A stretch of 64,000 bases of DNA from Bradyrhizobium sp. AZCC 1610 (lineage in GTDB: Bacteria > Pseudomonadota > Alphaproteobacteria > Rhizobiales > Xanthobacteraceae), in the NCBI RefSeq assembly GCF_036924515.1, contig NZ_JAZHRR010000001.1, forward strand, positions 2,575,001 through 2,639,000, read 5' to 3'. Each line of letters begins with the position of its first letter. The stretch's first letter is position 1. Under the pieces are notes generated by a model that saw only the letters and a program-made list of their open reading frames with translations, was not told the origin of the DNA and made no database searches. Below, in pieces: positions 52,669 through 60,323 of this stretch. The position numbers were made by a program, and so were the translations under genes.

Positions 52669-53472
52669 TCAGAGAGCGACAGGCATGAGCGAGCCGGTGA
52701 ACAGGACCGGACCCGACGGCTGCCCCGTCGTCGAGCCGTCCCTTGGCTCCAGGCTGACGGCGAGCGCCGCTTGGGCCAGCGCTTCGGCAGTGGCGTGCGG
52801 CAGCACGAGAGCCGTCGTTGTGCCGGGGCGCTCACTCGGGAAAAGGCCAAGCGAGCGGCGCGTGCCGTCCGGGGACACCAGCCAGACCTCAAGCACATTG
52901 CTGTTGAAATCACGGGGCGGCGTGAGGTTGAGCCGCAGCACCAGCCGTCCGTCGGCAACGTCGAGATCCGCCGTCATCATCGGACGCTGATCCTTGTCGA
53001 GCAGCACCGCCACGTGCGTGGGCGGCGAGGCTACCAGGCCCTTCGTTGTGTCCTCGATGCGTGCAAGCCGCTTGTCGAGCGCCGCAATCTGCTCCGGTGC
53101 AACACTCTGCGGGAGCGAAACGACGTAGAGGAGCAAGGCCGCCGCCGTAGCTGCGGCCAAGGCAGCCGCGCCGCGCCAGAAGCCGACGCTGTCCCACAGC
53201 CGATCGAACCAGCCTTCGCGTACCGGTGCTGCCGGTGCACGTGCCAGCGCGATCTGCCGGGCAATCTCGTCCCAGACATGCGCAGCCGGCTCCTCGGCCG
53301 GGACCGACTCGGCGAGGGGATTAAGCCTCTGTTCCCAGCGTTCCACGAGATCGCGCAGGTCGCGGTCGCCGGACAACAGCCGCTCGAAACGGCGGCGCTC
53401 GGCGCCGCTCAGCGTGCCGAGTACGTATTCGGCCGCCAGTAGGTCACGCGTTTCCGGTTCGACGTAGTTCAT
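52669..53472 (-). CDS. Anti-sigma factor, RskA/ZAS type
   Basis: ATG at 53472 overlaps the sigma stop by 4 bp, so both are translationally coupled. 267 residues. The N-terminal cytoplasmic domain (DLLAAEYVLGTLSGAERRRF) follows the anti-sigma pattern of the RskA family; one membrane helix lies near ALAAATAAALLLYVVSL; the periplasmic C-terminal RskA domain has DLDVADGRLVLRLNLTPPRD and VWLVSPDGTRRSLGLFPSER. The protein should hold the ECF factor inactive until a periplasmic or membrane signal triggers its cleavage. Confidence 0.9.
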   Translation of the reverse strand: MNYVEPETRDLLAAEYVLGTLSGAERRRFERLLSGDRDLRDLVERWEQRLNPLAESVPAEEPAAHVWDEIARQIALARAPAAPVREGWFDRLWDSVGFWRGAAALAAATAAALLLYVVSLPQSVAPEQIAALDKRLARIEDTTKGLVASPPTHVAVLLDKDQRPMMTADLDVADGRLVLRLNLTPPRDFNSNVLEVWLVSPDGTRRSLGLFPSERPGTTTALVLPHATAEALAQAALAVSLEPRDGSTTGQPSGPVLFTGSLMPVAL

Positions 53473-54098
53473 CGTTCCAAACACCCCCTGAGCCGGATCA
53501 GGCTTCGCCGAACCCAACTCTTCACGGTGCCGAGCGGCACGCCCACATGGGCTGCCACCTCCTGGTACGTCATACCCTCATAATATATCAGCTTGAGGGT
53601 ATTGCGCGGCCCCTCCTCGAGTTTGTCAAGGCAGTCCTGCAGGCGGCGGGCATCGCGACTAAGCACCGCCTGATCGGCCGGATGCGATGCCGGGTCCTCG
53701 CGGTCCTCAATCGGTGCATCATCGAGTGGCGCCTCGCGCCCGCGCCGTCGTATGACATCGATGCACCGGTTCCGGACGATGCGGGCGAGCCAGGCCATCG
53801 CAGCACCGCGACTGGGATCGAAGGTGTGCGCGTTGCGCCAAACGAGAACAAAGCAGTCCTGTATGATTTCCTCGGCTGTTTCACGACTCCTGAGAATACG
53901 CAGAGCGAGTCCGAATAGTTGCGGTGCCGTTCCCTTATAGAGGCTATGCAGGGCAGTCTGATCGCCGCTGGCACAGGCCTGCAGCAGGGTCTCGGGACTC
54001 TGCGTCGTCTCCGCATCTGGGGCTGCCGGTCGGATGGATCGGCTGATCACCCGCTCATCAGAGCTCGACACGAAGCTGACCGTCTTGATTTCCGGCAT
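53469..54098 (-). CDS. ECF sigma factor (SigK-like)
   Basis: ATG at 54098 gives 209 residues. Region 2 is FGLALRILRSRETAEEIIQD followed by CFVLVWRNAHTFDPSRGAAM; region 4 is IYYEGMTYQEVAAHVGVPLG then TVKSWVRRSLIRLRGCLER. This matches the SigK/RskA-regulated ECF group, and the anti-sigma gene overlaps by 4 bp downstream. The protein should direct RNA polymerase to a small regulon, possibly including its own operon and neighbours. Earlier ATG codons exist upstream in the same frame but without family support. Confidence 0.9.
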   Translation of the reverse strand: MPEIKTVSFVSSSDERVISRSIRPAAPDAETTQSPETLLQACASGDQTALHSLYKGTAPQLFGLALRILRSRETAEEIIQDCFVLVWRNAHTFDPSRGAAMAWLARIVRNRCIDVIRRRGREAPLDDAPIEDREDPASHPADQAVLSRDARRLQDCLDKLEEGPRNTLKLIYYEGMTYQEVAAHVGVPLGTVKSWVRRSLIRLRGCLER

Positions 54099-54415
54099 TT
54101 CGACTCGTCGGATTCTTCTGCGCGAGGTCACATGCGACGGCATCTGCTTGTTCGCCCCTGTCGCCTGACCACACCGCGCCCGCAGCGGGCGGTTGGCAAC
54201 GACTGCGCGGGTATTGTGCGTAGTCGACAGCAAGGTAGCGAGCGCGCCTGCTCTCATCGCCTTTAACCTTAGCACCAACCCGACGGACACTTAAGCCAAC
54301 AAGTTGATCGTACACGACGCGGTTCCACGGATGTGCGTGACAGGTTCCACGGGCGTGCGTGAAAGTTGGGCCCGCGCATCTCCAACTATCGGACAGCACG
54401 AGGCTGGCTCGGCAG
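54099..54415. other. Region between sigma gene and exporter permease, with 22-bp tandem repeat
   Basis: A direct repeat of 20 bp with 22-bp period lies at 54321-54340 (GGTTCCACGGATGTGCGTGA) and 54343-54362. On the minus strand each unit contains GTGGAACC, which resembles the GGAAC -35 element of many ECF sigma promoters, upstream of the sigma gene at 54098. I see no clear -10 and no other gene in this gap. Confidence 0.45.
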
Positions 54416-55648
54416 TCACGCGTACCGCAACGCTTCGATCGGATCGAGCCGCGACGCACGCAGCGCCGGAAACCAGCCGAAGAACACGCCGACGAATCCG
54501 GAAAACAGCACTGCCAGCACGATCCATTCCGGCTCAATCAGCAGGGGCCACTGGGCTAGGCTCGCGATTGCGCAGGCGGCGAGGATCCCGGTCAGAATGC
54601 CGATGGCGCCGCCAATGAGCGACAACGCGATTGCCTCGAACATGAATTGTTTCAGGATATCACGTGGACGCGCGCCGATCGCGAGCCGCAGCCCGATCTC
54701 GCGCGTGCGCTCGGTCACCGACACCAGCATGATGTTCATGATGCCAATGCCGCCCACCGCGAGCGAGACCCCGGCGACGATCGCGAGCAGCAAGGCAAGC
54801 GTGCCCACGCTTTCTTCCTGCGTCGCCGCAATGTCGGCGAGGTTGCGGACCGTGAAGTCGTCGTCCTGCATCGGCTGCCGACGGTGACGCTGGCGTAGCA
54901 GCATCTTCACGTCGCTCTCCGCCGCGGCGAGGCTCTCCCCCTCGCGCACTTTGAGATAGAAAGAGTCGACCGAGCGCGAATTGGCTGCATTGCGGCCGAT
55001 CACCCGCTGGCGCGCCGTGTTGAGCGGCAGGAGCACGACATCATCCTGGTCGTGGCCCCAGGCGGATTGGCCCTTTCTTGCCATCACGCCGATCACGCGG
55101 AACGGCACGTTGCGCACCCGCAACTCCTGCCCGACCGGATCGAGCCCGCCATAGAGCGCGCGCGCCACGGACTGCCCAATCAATGCCACCTGCGCCCCGC
55201 GGGCGATCTCGTCCGGCGCGAACAGTCGACCCGATTCCACGTCCCAGTCGCGCGCCTCGAACAGGCCAAGATCGACGCCGTAGACCAGACTCGACCAGTT
55301 GACGCCGGCAGCGATCAGTTGGGCATTTTCGCGAACGAATGGCGCGGCTACCTGCAGCAACGGCACTTCCCGCACGGCCGCCGCTGCATCCTCGTCAGTC
55401 AATGAGGAAGCGGAGCCTGAGCCGAGGCCCACGCCGGATTTGGTGATGCTGCCCGGCATGACCACGAGCAGGTTGGCGCCGAGGCTGCGGAACTGCGCCG
55501 CGACCTGCTCGCGTCCACCGCTGCCGACCGCCACCATCGCTATCACGGCTGCAACGCCGATGATGATGCCAAGTATCGTCAGGGAGCTGCGCAGCTTGTG
55601 CAGCCGCAGCGCGTCGAGCGCTGAGATGACCGCATCAGCAAACGTCAT
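54416..55648 (-). CDS. MacB-like ABC exporter permease (FtsX/MacB_PCD)
   Basis: A 410-residue membrane protein. Helix 1 is SLTILGIIIGVAAVIAMVAV near residue 30, and three more helices lie toward the C-terminus (LLLAIVAGVSLAVGGIGIMN, ALSLIGGAIGILTGILAACA and WIVLAVLFSGFVGVFFGWFP), the FtsX fold of MacB. The large periplasmic domain carries ANLLVVMPGSITKSGV. Here the ATPase is a separate protein, overlapping by 4 bp. MacB-type systems export peptides, toxins, haem or lipids from the periplasm with a MacA adaptor and an outer-membrane channel. Confidence 0.9.
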   Translation of the reverse strand: MTFADAVISALDALRLHKLRSSLTILGIIIGVAAVIAMVAVGSGGREQVAAQFRSLGANLLVVMPGSITKSGVGLGSGSASSLTDEDAAAAVREVPLLQVAAPFVRENAQLIAAGVNWSSLVYGVDLGLFEARDWDVESGRLFAPDEIARGAQVALIGQSVARALYGGLDPVGQELRVRNVPFRVIGVMARKGQSAWGHDQDDVVLLPLNTARQRVIGRNAANSRSVDSFYLKVREGESLAAAESDVKMLLRQRHRRQPMQDDDFTVRNLADIAATQEESVGTLALLLAIVAGVSLAVGGIGIMNIMLVSVTERTREIGLRLAIGARPRDILKQFMFEAIALSLIGGAIGILTGILAACAIASLAQWPLLIEPEWIVLAVLFSGFVGVFFGWFPALRASRLDPIEALRYA

Positions 55649-56400
55649 GCTGCCGTCTCCGCGAAGTCTGGCATGATCTCGACCGGGCTTGCGACCAGCT
55701 TGGCGGCAGCGTCGTCCGGGCGCTGTGGTCTGTCACTCAGCACGCGACCGTCGCGGAAACGCACGAGGCGCGACGCAAACCGCGCCACCTCGGGTTCGTG
55801 GGTGACGACGACAACGGTCGTCCCTTCATTGTTCAGTTCCTGGAACAGCGCCATCAGCTCGAGCGAGGTGCGGCTGTCGAGCGCACCGGTCGGCTCATCG
55901 GCGAGCAATAGCCTTGGTGTGTTGACGAGTGCGCGGGCGATGGCGACGCGCTGTTGCTGCCCCCCCGAGAGCTGTGTCGGCTGATGATACAGGCGCTCGG
56001 CGAGGCCAACGCGGGTGAGTGCGGCCGCGGCTTTGTCGCGTCGTCGCCTGCGCTCCTCTCCGGCGTAAATCGTCGCCAGTTCCACGTTTCCAAGCGCATC
56101 AAGACGCTCAAGCAGGTTGAACTGCTGAAACACGAAGCCGATCTTGCGGTTGCGCACGGCAGCGAGCGCATCGCGACTCATCGCCGACACTTCCTCGCCG
56201 TCGAGGCGGTAGCGGCCGGAGGTCGGCCGGTCGAGGCAGCCGATCAGGTTCATGAACGTTGACTTTCCCGAGCCCGACGGACCCATGATGGCGGTGAATT
56301 CGCCGGCCGCGACCGAAAGCGTCACCTCGCGCAGCGCATGCACGGCTTCGTCGCCGAGCCGATAGACGCGGGTGAGCTGCTCGGTCTCGATGAGCGACAT
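55645..56400 (-). CDS. MacB-like ABC exporter ATPase
   Basis: A 251-residue ATPase of the LolD/MacB type: Walker A GPSGSGKSTFMNLIGCLDRP, signature TQLSGGQQQRVAIARALVNT, Walker B LLADEPTGALDSRTSLELM and the switch His VVVTHEPEVARFASR. It pairs with the permease encoded immediately downstream (overlap 4 bp) and the adaptor immediately upstream (gap 10 bp). Together they form a complete adaptor-ATPase-permease operon. Confidence 0.93.
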   Translation of the reverse strand: MSLIETEQLTRVYRLGDEAVHALREVTLSVAAGEFTAIMGPSGSGKSTFMNLIGCLDRPTSGRYRLDGEEVSAMSRDALAAVRNRKIGFVFQQFNLLERLDALGNVELATIYAGEERRRRRDKAAAALTRVGLAERLYHQPTQLSGGQQQRVAIARALVNTPRLLLADEPTGALDSRTSLELMALFQELNNEGTTVVVVTHEPEVARFASRLVRFRDGRVLSDRPQRPDDAAAKLVASPVEIMPDFAETAA

Positions 56401-56410
56401 GGTGTCCTCT

Positions 56411-57814
56411 CTACAAGCTGCCGGGTGGCGTGGTCTTCGCCTCGGCGGTGCGCGGTCCGCCGCCGATGATCACCTCGCGGCCGGGCTCGAGGCCCGATAC
56501 GATCTCGGTTGATGCTCCTTCGGTTGCGCCGATGCGGACCGTGACCCCTTGCGGCTTGCCGTCCGGCCCGACCACGAAGACCCGCCCAGGCTGCGTGGCC
56601 CGATTGCGTTCGACGAGGGCGGCATTCGGCTCGCCGGACAGATTGCTTCCTTGAGACTGCGAAACCTGTGCGCCGGAAACGTCGCTGGTCGTCGGGGGAC
56701 GCCAGCGCAAGGCGGCACTCGGGACCTGCACGGCCCCGTCGCGCCGGTCGGTTTCGATCCGCAGCGTGGCGGTCATTCCCGGCAGCAGCTCGAGACGCGG
56801 ATTCTCGATCGAGACGATTGCCGTGTAGATCACCACGTTCTGTATGGTCTGCGACCCCAACCGCACCTGCTTGACGGTTCCCTCGAAGGTTCGCCCGGGA
56901 AAGGCGCCTACCGTGAATGTCGCGCGCTGGCCCGGCTTGATACGGCCGACGTCGGCCTCGTCTATATTGGCGGATATCTCCATTTGGCGAAGATCGTCCG
57001 CTACCAGGAACAAGGTCGGCGACTGCAGCGCGGCCGCGACGGTCTGACCAAGCTCGACCTGACGCTGAACCACGACGCCGGAAACCGGCGAGCGGATCTC
57101 CGTGTTCCGGAGATCGACCTCGATCTGTCTGACCGTGGCCTCGCGCGCGGCGACCTGCGCGGCCGCGGCTGCAAGCTGCGCCTCTGCCACGCGCTGATCG
57201 GCTTGGAGGCCAACGAGCTGCGCCTTGGCGGATTTGAGCTGCGCTTTCACCGAGTCGAGGCTCGCACGCTGGGCATCGCGTGTCGTCCGGGCCGCATCGA
57301 GCATCGCCTCAGCGGTGACGCCGCGCGCACGCAGCTCGCTCTGACGCTGGTAAGTGCGCTCGGCGTCGGCGAGCAGCGCCCCGTTGCGAGCGATCTGCGC
57401 TTCGATCTCTGCCTCGGCAGCTCGGGCCTTTTCCGTGTCCGCGCGCACGCGCTCGATCTGCGCTTTCTGCACCAGCTTCTTGGCGCGGGCCTGCTCGAGA
57501 TCGGCGCGCGCCGCATCGAGCTTGGCGAGGATCTGGTCTGAATTGAGCCGCGCCACCACTTGCCCCGCCTTCACATTGGAATTGTAGTCGGCAAGGAGTT
57601 CGACGACCTGGCCCGAGAGCTGCGAGCCGACGATAACTGTCGTGGTTGGATTGATGGTGCCGCTCGCGCTTACCGTGGCAACGATTTCGCCTTCGTTTGC
57701 CTTGGCGAGTCGGTAGGACGGCTGGGCCGGCGCACCGCTCCAGTGCGGAAAGAAATGGAAAGTGCCCGCGGTGGCAGCGGCGATGGCAAGCAGGGTGATC
57801 AGCAGGCGGCGCAT
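56411..57814 (-). CDS. MacA-like periplasmic adaptor (HlyD family)
   Basis: ATG at 57814 gives 467 residues: an N-terminal membrane anchor (LLITLLAIAAATAGTFHFF), the lipoyl half TVSASGTINPTTTVIVGSQL then SGQVVELLADYNSNVKAGQV, a long coiled coil (about residues 90-230), the second half IRSPVSGVVVQRQVELGQTV and a beta-barrel domain. MacA bridges MacB to an outer-membrane channel such as TolC, stimulating its ATPase. No TolC homologue is encoded in the window. The gene heads the three-gene exporter and lies directly after the two small peptide genes. Confidence 0.92.
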   Translation of the reverse strand: MRRLLITLLAIAAATAGTFHFFPHWSGAPAQPSYRLAKANEGEIVATVSASGTINPTTTVIVGSQLSGQVVELLADYNSNVKAGQVVARLNSDQILAKLDAARADLEQARAKKLVQKAQIERVRADTEKARAAEAEIEAQIARNGALLADAERTYQRQSELRARGVTAEAMLDAARTTRDAQRASLDSVKAQLKSAKAQLVGLQADQRVAEAQLAAAAAQVAAREATVRQIEVDLRNTEIRSPVSGVVVQRQVELGQTVAAALQSPTLFLVADDLRQMEISANIDEADVGRIKPGQRATFTVGAFPGRTFEGTVKQVRLGSQTIQNVVIYTAIVSIENPRLELLPGMTATLRIETDRRDGAVQVPSAALRWRPPTTSDVSGAQVSQSQGSNLSGEPNAALVERNRATQPGRVFVVGPDGKPQGVTVRIGATEGASTEIVSGLEPGREVIIGGGPRTAEAKTTPPGSL

Positions 57815-57886
57815 CTGTGACGATCCCCCTCCATTTCTCCAGTTGAGTGCCGCGTGACGCGTGATAGGTCGCGATTGGCAACGGCG

Positions 57887-57918
57887 GCAGAGGCCGACCG
57901 GCGGCGGACGGCCTCTGC
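57887..57918 (-). terminator. Stem-loop after peptide gene 1
   Basis: On the minus strand GCAGAGGCCG pairs with CGGCCTCTGC across a 12-base loop, a perfect 10-bp stem, 17 bases after the peptide 1 stop. Copy 2 has an equivalent hairpin at 58477-58508. No T run follows, so partial read-through into the adaptor gene is likely. Confidence 0.6.
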
Positions 57919-57934
57919 GTCTTGCTGCAAGCAA

Positions 57935-58063
57935 TCAGAGCGGTACGTAATACAGAGGCACTGCCCTCCAGCTAAACCAGTGCGCCGACGCGCTATCGAC
58001 GGCGGACACGGTCGCCAGAGCCAGGACGGCCACGGCGAGTGCGATGCGGAACTTATCCGGCAT
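57935..58063 (-). CDS. Tiny secreted peptide precursor 1 (42 residues)
   Basis: An unlisted small gene: ATG at 58063, TGA at 57937-57935, with a strong AGGAG ribosome site 8 bases upstream. Product: PDKFRIALAVAVLALATVSA, then VDSASA, then HWFSWRAVPLYYVPL. The signal peptide has a basic start, hydrophobic core and a canonical ASA cleavage site, predicting a 15-residue mature peptide rich in Trp and Tyr. A paralogue lies 461 bp upstream at 58525-58659 and shares nearly the entire signal peptide and the mature core AVPLY. The gene is 120 bp before the MacA-like adaptor. Confidence 0.75.
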   Translation of the reverse strand: MPDKFRIALAVAVLALATVSAVDSASAHWFSWRAVPLYYVPL

Positions 58064-58205
58064 GATGCTCTCCTGTTTTCGCTCACGTGAGCGACGTTAG
58101 GTTGCTGTCATCGGAGCGGCGTGATTGTCGCTCCTGTCTGCCGGTACGAATTCAGGGTACGGTTCGGATGCAGGCCTCGCGCATTTGTGAGCTGGTTGCA
58201 GGTAG

Positions 58206-58352
58206 AGCATGATCCGGACCCGGAGGGCCGCGTTAGCGCAAAGTGGAAACCGGTTTTCCCTTAGCTAACAAACGCGAAGCGTTTGCTCGGAGATCACGCT
58301 CGAACAATGCGATGAGATCATGATGCGATTCCATGTAATCGCATCATGATCT
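58206..58352. repeat. Interspersed repeat and perfect 16-bp-arm palindrome
   Basis: The stretch after GAGCATGATCC contains AAAGTGGAAACCGGTTTTCC, a repeat familiar from Bradyrhizobium. Further on AGATCATGATGCGATT (58315-58330) and AATCGCATCATGATCT (58337-58352) form a perfect inverted repeat around CCATGT. It lies between the two peptide units; no gene is visible here. Confidence 0.6.
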
Positions 58353-58476
58353 ACATGGTCTACGCAAGATCGCCTCGCCGCGGTAACCACGCGCGCTATT
58401 GCTGCTATTTTTGGAACGGCGTCGCGACGGCTTCGTCCGGCCGCAAGCTTCGCGATGGTCGCGTCTGGCGACACCT

Positions 58477-58508
58477 GCAGAGGCCGCCCGGCGGCGGGCG
58501 GCCTCTGC
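58477..58508 (-). terminator. Stem-loop after peptide gene 2
   Basis: The minus strand again has GCAGAGGCCG pairing with CGGCCTCTGC, 17 bases after the peptide 2 stop. Loop bases differ slightly from unit 1, while the stem is kept. Confidence 0.6.
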
Positions 58509-58524
58509 GTCTCGCTGCAAGCAC

Positions 58525-58659
58525 TCAGTACGGTATGCCGTACAGAGGCACTGCGAACCAGCTCCAGTTAAGTATGCCCGCCGACGCGCTATCGACGGCG
58601 GACACGGTCGCCAGAGCCAGGACGGCCATGGCGAGTGCAGTGCGGAACTTGTCCGGCAT
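58525..58659 (-). CDS. Tiny secreted peptide precursor 2 (44 residues)
   Basis: ATG at 58659, TGA at 58527-58525, with AGGAG ribosome site. Product: PDKFRTALAMAVLALATVSA, VDSASA, then GILNWSWFAVPLYGIPY. The signal peptide matches precursor 1 at 24 of 27 positions or better, while the predicted 17-residue mature part differs except for the core AVPLY and a final proline-rich end. Conserved signal and variable, aromatic mature peptide is the pattern of secreted signal or toxin peptides. It lies just downstream of the membrane cyclase gene, in the same direction. Confidence 0.75.
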   Translation of the reverse strand: MPDKFRTALAMAVLALATVSAVDSASAGILNWSWFAVPLYGIPY

Positions 58660-58814
58660 GATGCTCTCCTGTTTCGCTCATGCGAGCGACGTTAGGTTGC
58701 TGTCATCGGAGCGGCGTGATTGTCGCTCCTGTCTGCCGGTACGAATTCAGGGTACGGTTCGGATGCAGGCCTCGCACATTCGTGAGGATGCACCCGTCGC
58801 GCGCTTCAGGACCA

Positions 58815-60323
58815 TCAGCAAGCGACGTTGGCACATGTCCAGATGCCGACCGGTTGCTCGAGACCGCGAATGATCTGTGCCGGCTGCTCGACGAGCAACG
58901 CGAAGTCGGCGCTTGAATGGCTCGATTCCGCCCGGGCCTGCCGCACCAGCGCGTCGCTGACCACGATGGCGCATCCGAATTCGCGGGTAAGCGCCTCGAG
59001 CCGGCTCGCCGCATTCACGGTGGTGCCGATCACAGCGAATTCGAGCCGGTTGAGGCCGATATCCCCGAGCACGACCTGACCATAGTGCAATCCGACACTG
59101 ACCTGGATCGGCGGTTCGGTGCGATTGCTTCGTTCTCTGTTCAACTCGGCGATGGAGCCGATCATAGCCCTGGCGCAACGCAAGGCATTCAACGCATCGG
59201 AATCGCCGGCGAACGGCGTGCCGAACGTCGCCATAAGGCCATCGCCGAGGTACTTGTCGAGCGTTCCGCCGTGCTGAAACACCTCTCTTTCCATTCGTTC
59301 GTGGAATTGTCGCAGTGTATCGATGACCTCCTTCGGGTCTCGTCTATCGGCGTAAGCAGTGAATCCCACGATATCGGCAAACAACACCGCGACGTCCTGT
59401 GTGCGAACCCGCGTGAGCGGCTCGTCATTGCCGGACAATTCATTGACGACGTTGGGTGAGAAATAACGCGCCAGGTTGGCGCGTTCGCGTTCGATCCCGG
59501 CGTGGCTGATCAGAAGCGCATTCGAACGGCGCACCATCAGCGCCAGGATCGCGGCGACGATGATGAACACGGTGACCTGCTGGAAGCGCGCGCCGAAGCC
59601 GATCGACGAGGGATCGATGATCTCGAACATGCGAATATCAGCGCCGACTGCTTCCCTGACGCGCTCCGACAGCGCGGCATGGCTTTCCGGCTGCAGGTAC
59701 GACCAACCGACCGCGATGGCCCACAGGGCCGAGGTCCAGAAGCCAATCGCGATCACCGTTCGCCACGAATAGGCGAGGGTGGCGGTGGCAAGGAAGATGA
59801 AGAAGTAGATGAAGCTGTCGAACCGGAATTGCATTCCGATCGGCCAGTGAACGCTGCTCCATGGATTGGGTACGACGCTGAGGAAGGTCAGCAGCGCGAG
59901 GTCGCAAAATATCAGGAAAAGTTCGGGACGCGAACGGCCCACCTTGCCGACCTTGAGTTGGGCCCATCCGATCAGCGCAAAGAAGCCCAGCATCAGGACG
60001 TAATAGATCACGTCCCAGTTCGGGTTGATGATCGGCAGGGTAACGGCAGTGACTGCCAGCGCGACCCAGCGGGCCCGGACGGCGAGCAGCAGTCCATCAC
60101 GCTTGCTGTCGGCAAGGGCGGCTTCGGCGAATTTCAGGGTGTCCTGCCGGGCGTCGGCTCGCCCGGCCGTTTCGCTCCGGAGATTTGTGATATCAGCCGC
60201 TTCCGCCAATGCGCTCAAGACACTCGTCCCCAAACTAAATGTATCGGATGATGCACTATGCCACGGCACCCGATGCCGTTCGCGCTGACATGATACCACC
60301 GGAGGGCGTGCGCCCCTAGCCAT
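58815..60323 (-). CDS. Membrane-bound class III nucleotide cyclase
   Basis: From ATG 60323 (8-bp overlap with the HAD gene) about 502 residues; a TTG at 60218 is an alternative start. The N-terminal half has six membrane helices (for example YVLMLGFFALIGWAQL and FIYFFIFLATATLAYSW), then a helical linker and the catalytic domain: VLFADIVGFTAYADRRDPKE (first Asp), GTLDKYLGDGLMATFG (Lys and second Asp), FAVIGTTVNAASRLE (Asn, Arg). The base-contact residue (usually Thr or Asp before VIG) is Ala here, so substrate preference is uncertain. It may regulate the small peptide genes directly downstream. Confidence 0.88.
   Translation of the reverse strand: MARGARPPVVSCQRERHRVPWHSASSDTFSLGTSVLSALAEAADITNLRSETAGRADARQDTLKFAEAALADSKRDGLLLAVRARWVALAVTAVTLPIINPNWDVIYYVLMLGFFALIGWAQLKVGKVGRSRPELFLIFCDLALLTFLSVVPNPWSSVHWPIGMQFRFDSFIYFFIFLATATLAYSWRTVIAIGFWTSALWAIAVGWSYLQPESHAALSERVREAVGADIRMFEIIDPSSIGFGARFQQVTVFIIVAAILALMVRRSNALLISHAGIERERANLARYFSPNVVNELSGNDEPLTRVRTQDVAVLFADIVGFTAYADRRDPKEVIDTLRQFHERMEREVFQHGGTLDKYLGDGLMATFGTPFAGDSDALNALRCARAMIGSIAELNRERSNRTEPPIQVSVGLHYGQVVLGDIGLNRLEFAVIGTTVNAASRLEALTREFGCAIVVSDALVRQARAESSHSSADFALLVEQPAQIIRGLEQPVGIWTCANVAC

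Larger units (their letters stand above)
57887..58186 (-). repeat. Tandem duplication unit 1 (peptide gene with leader)
   Basis: This 300-bp unit closely matches 58477-58782, covering terminator, coding region, leader and about 100 bp of upstream sequence. The leader palindromes differ slightly: CGCTCACGTGAGCG at 58080-58093 here and CGCTCATGCGAGCG at 58675-58688 in unit 2. Confidence 0.85.
58477..58782 (-). repeat. Tandem duplication unit 2 (peptide gene with leader)
   Basis: Copy 2 of the unit described at 57887-58186. Upstream sequence is nearly identical from the ribosome site through CCGGTACGAATTCAGGGTAC to the end of the unit, so both genes must share the same regulatory input. Confidence 0.85.

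Noticed and set aside
58086..58190. A sigma-70 or standard ECF promoter for the peptide genes
   Set aside because: The upstream block is conserved between units, but no -35/-10 pair with correct spacing can be supported.
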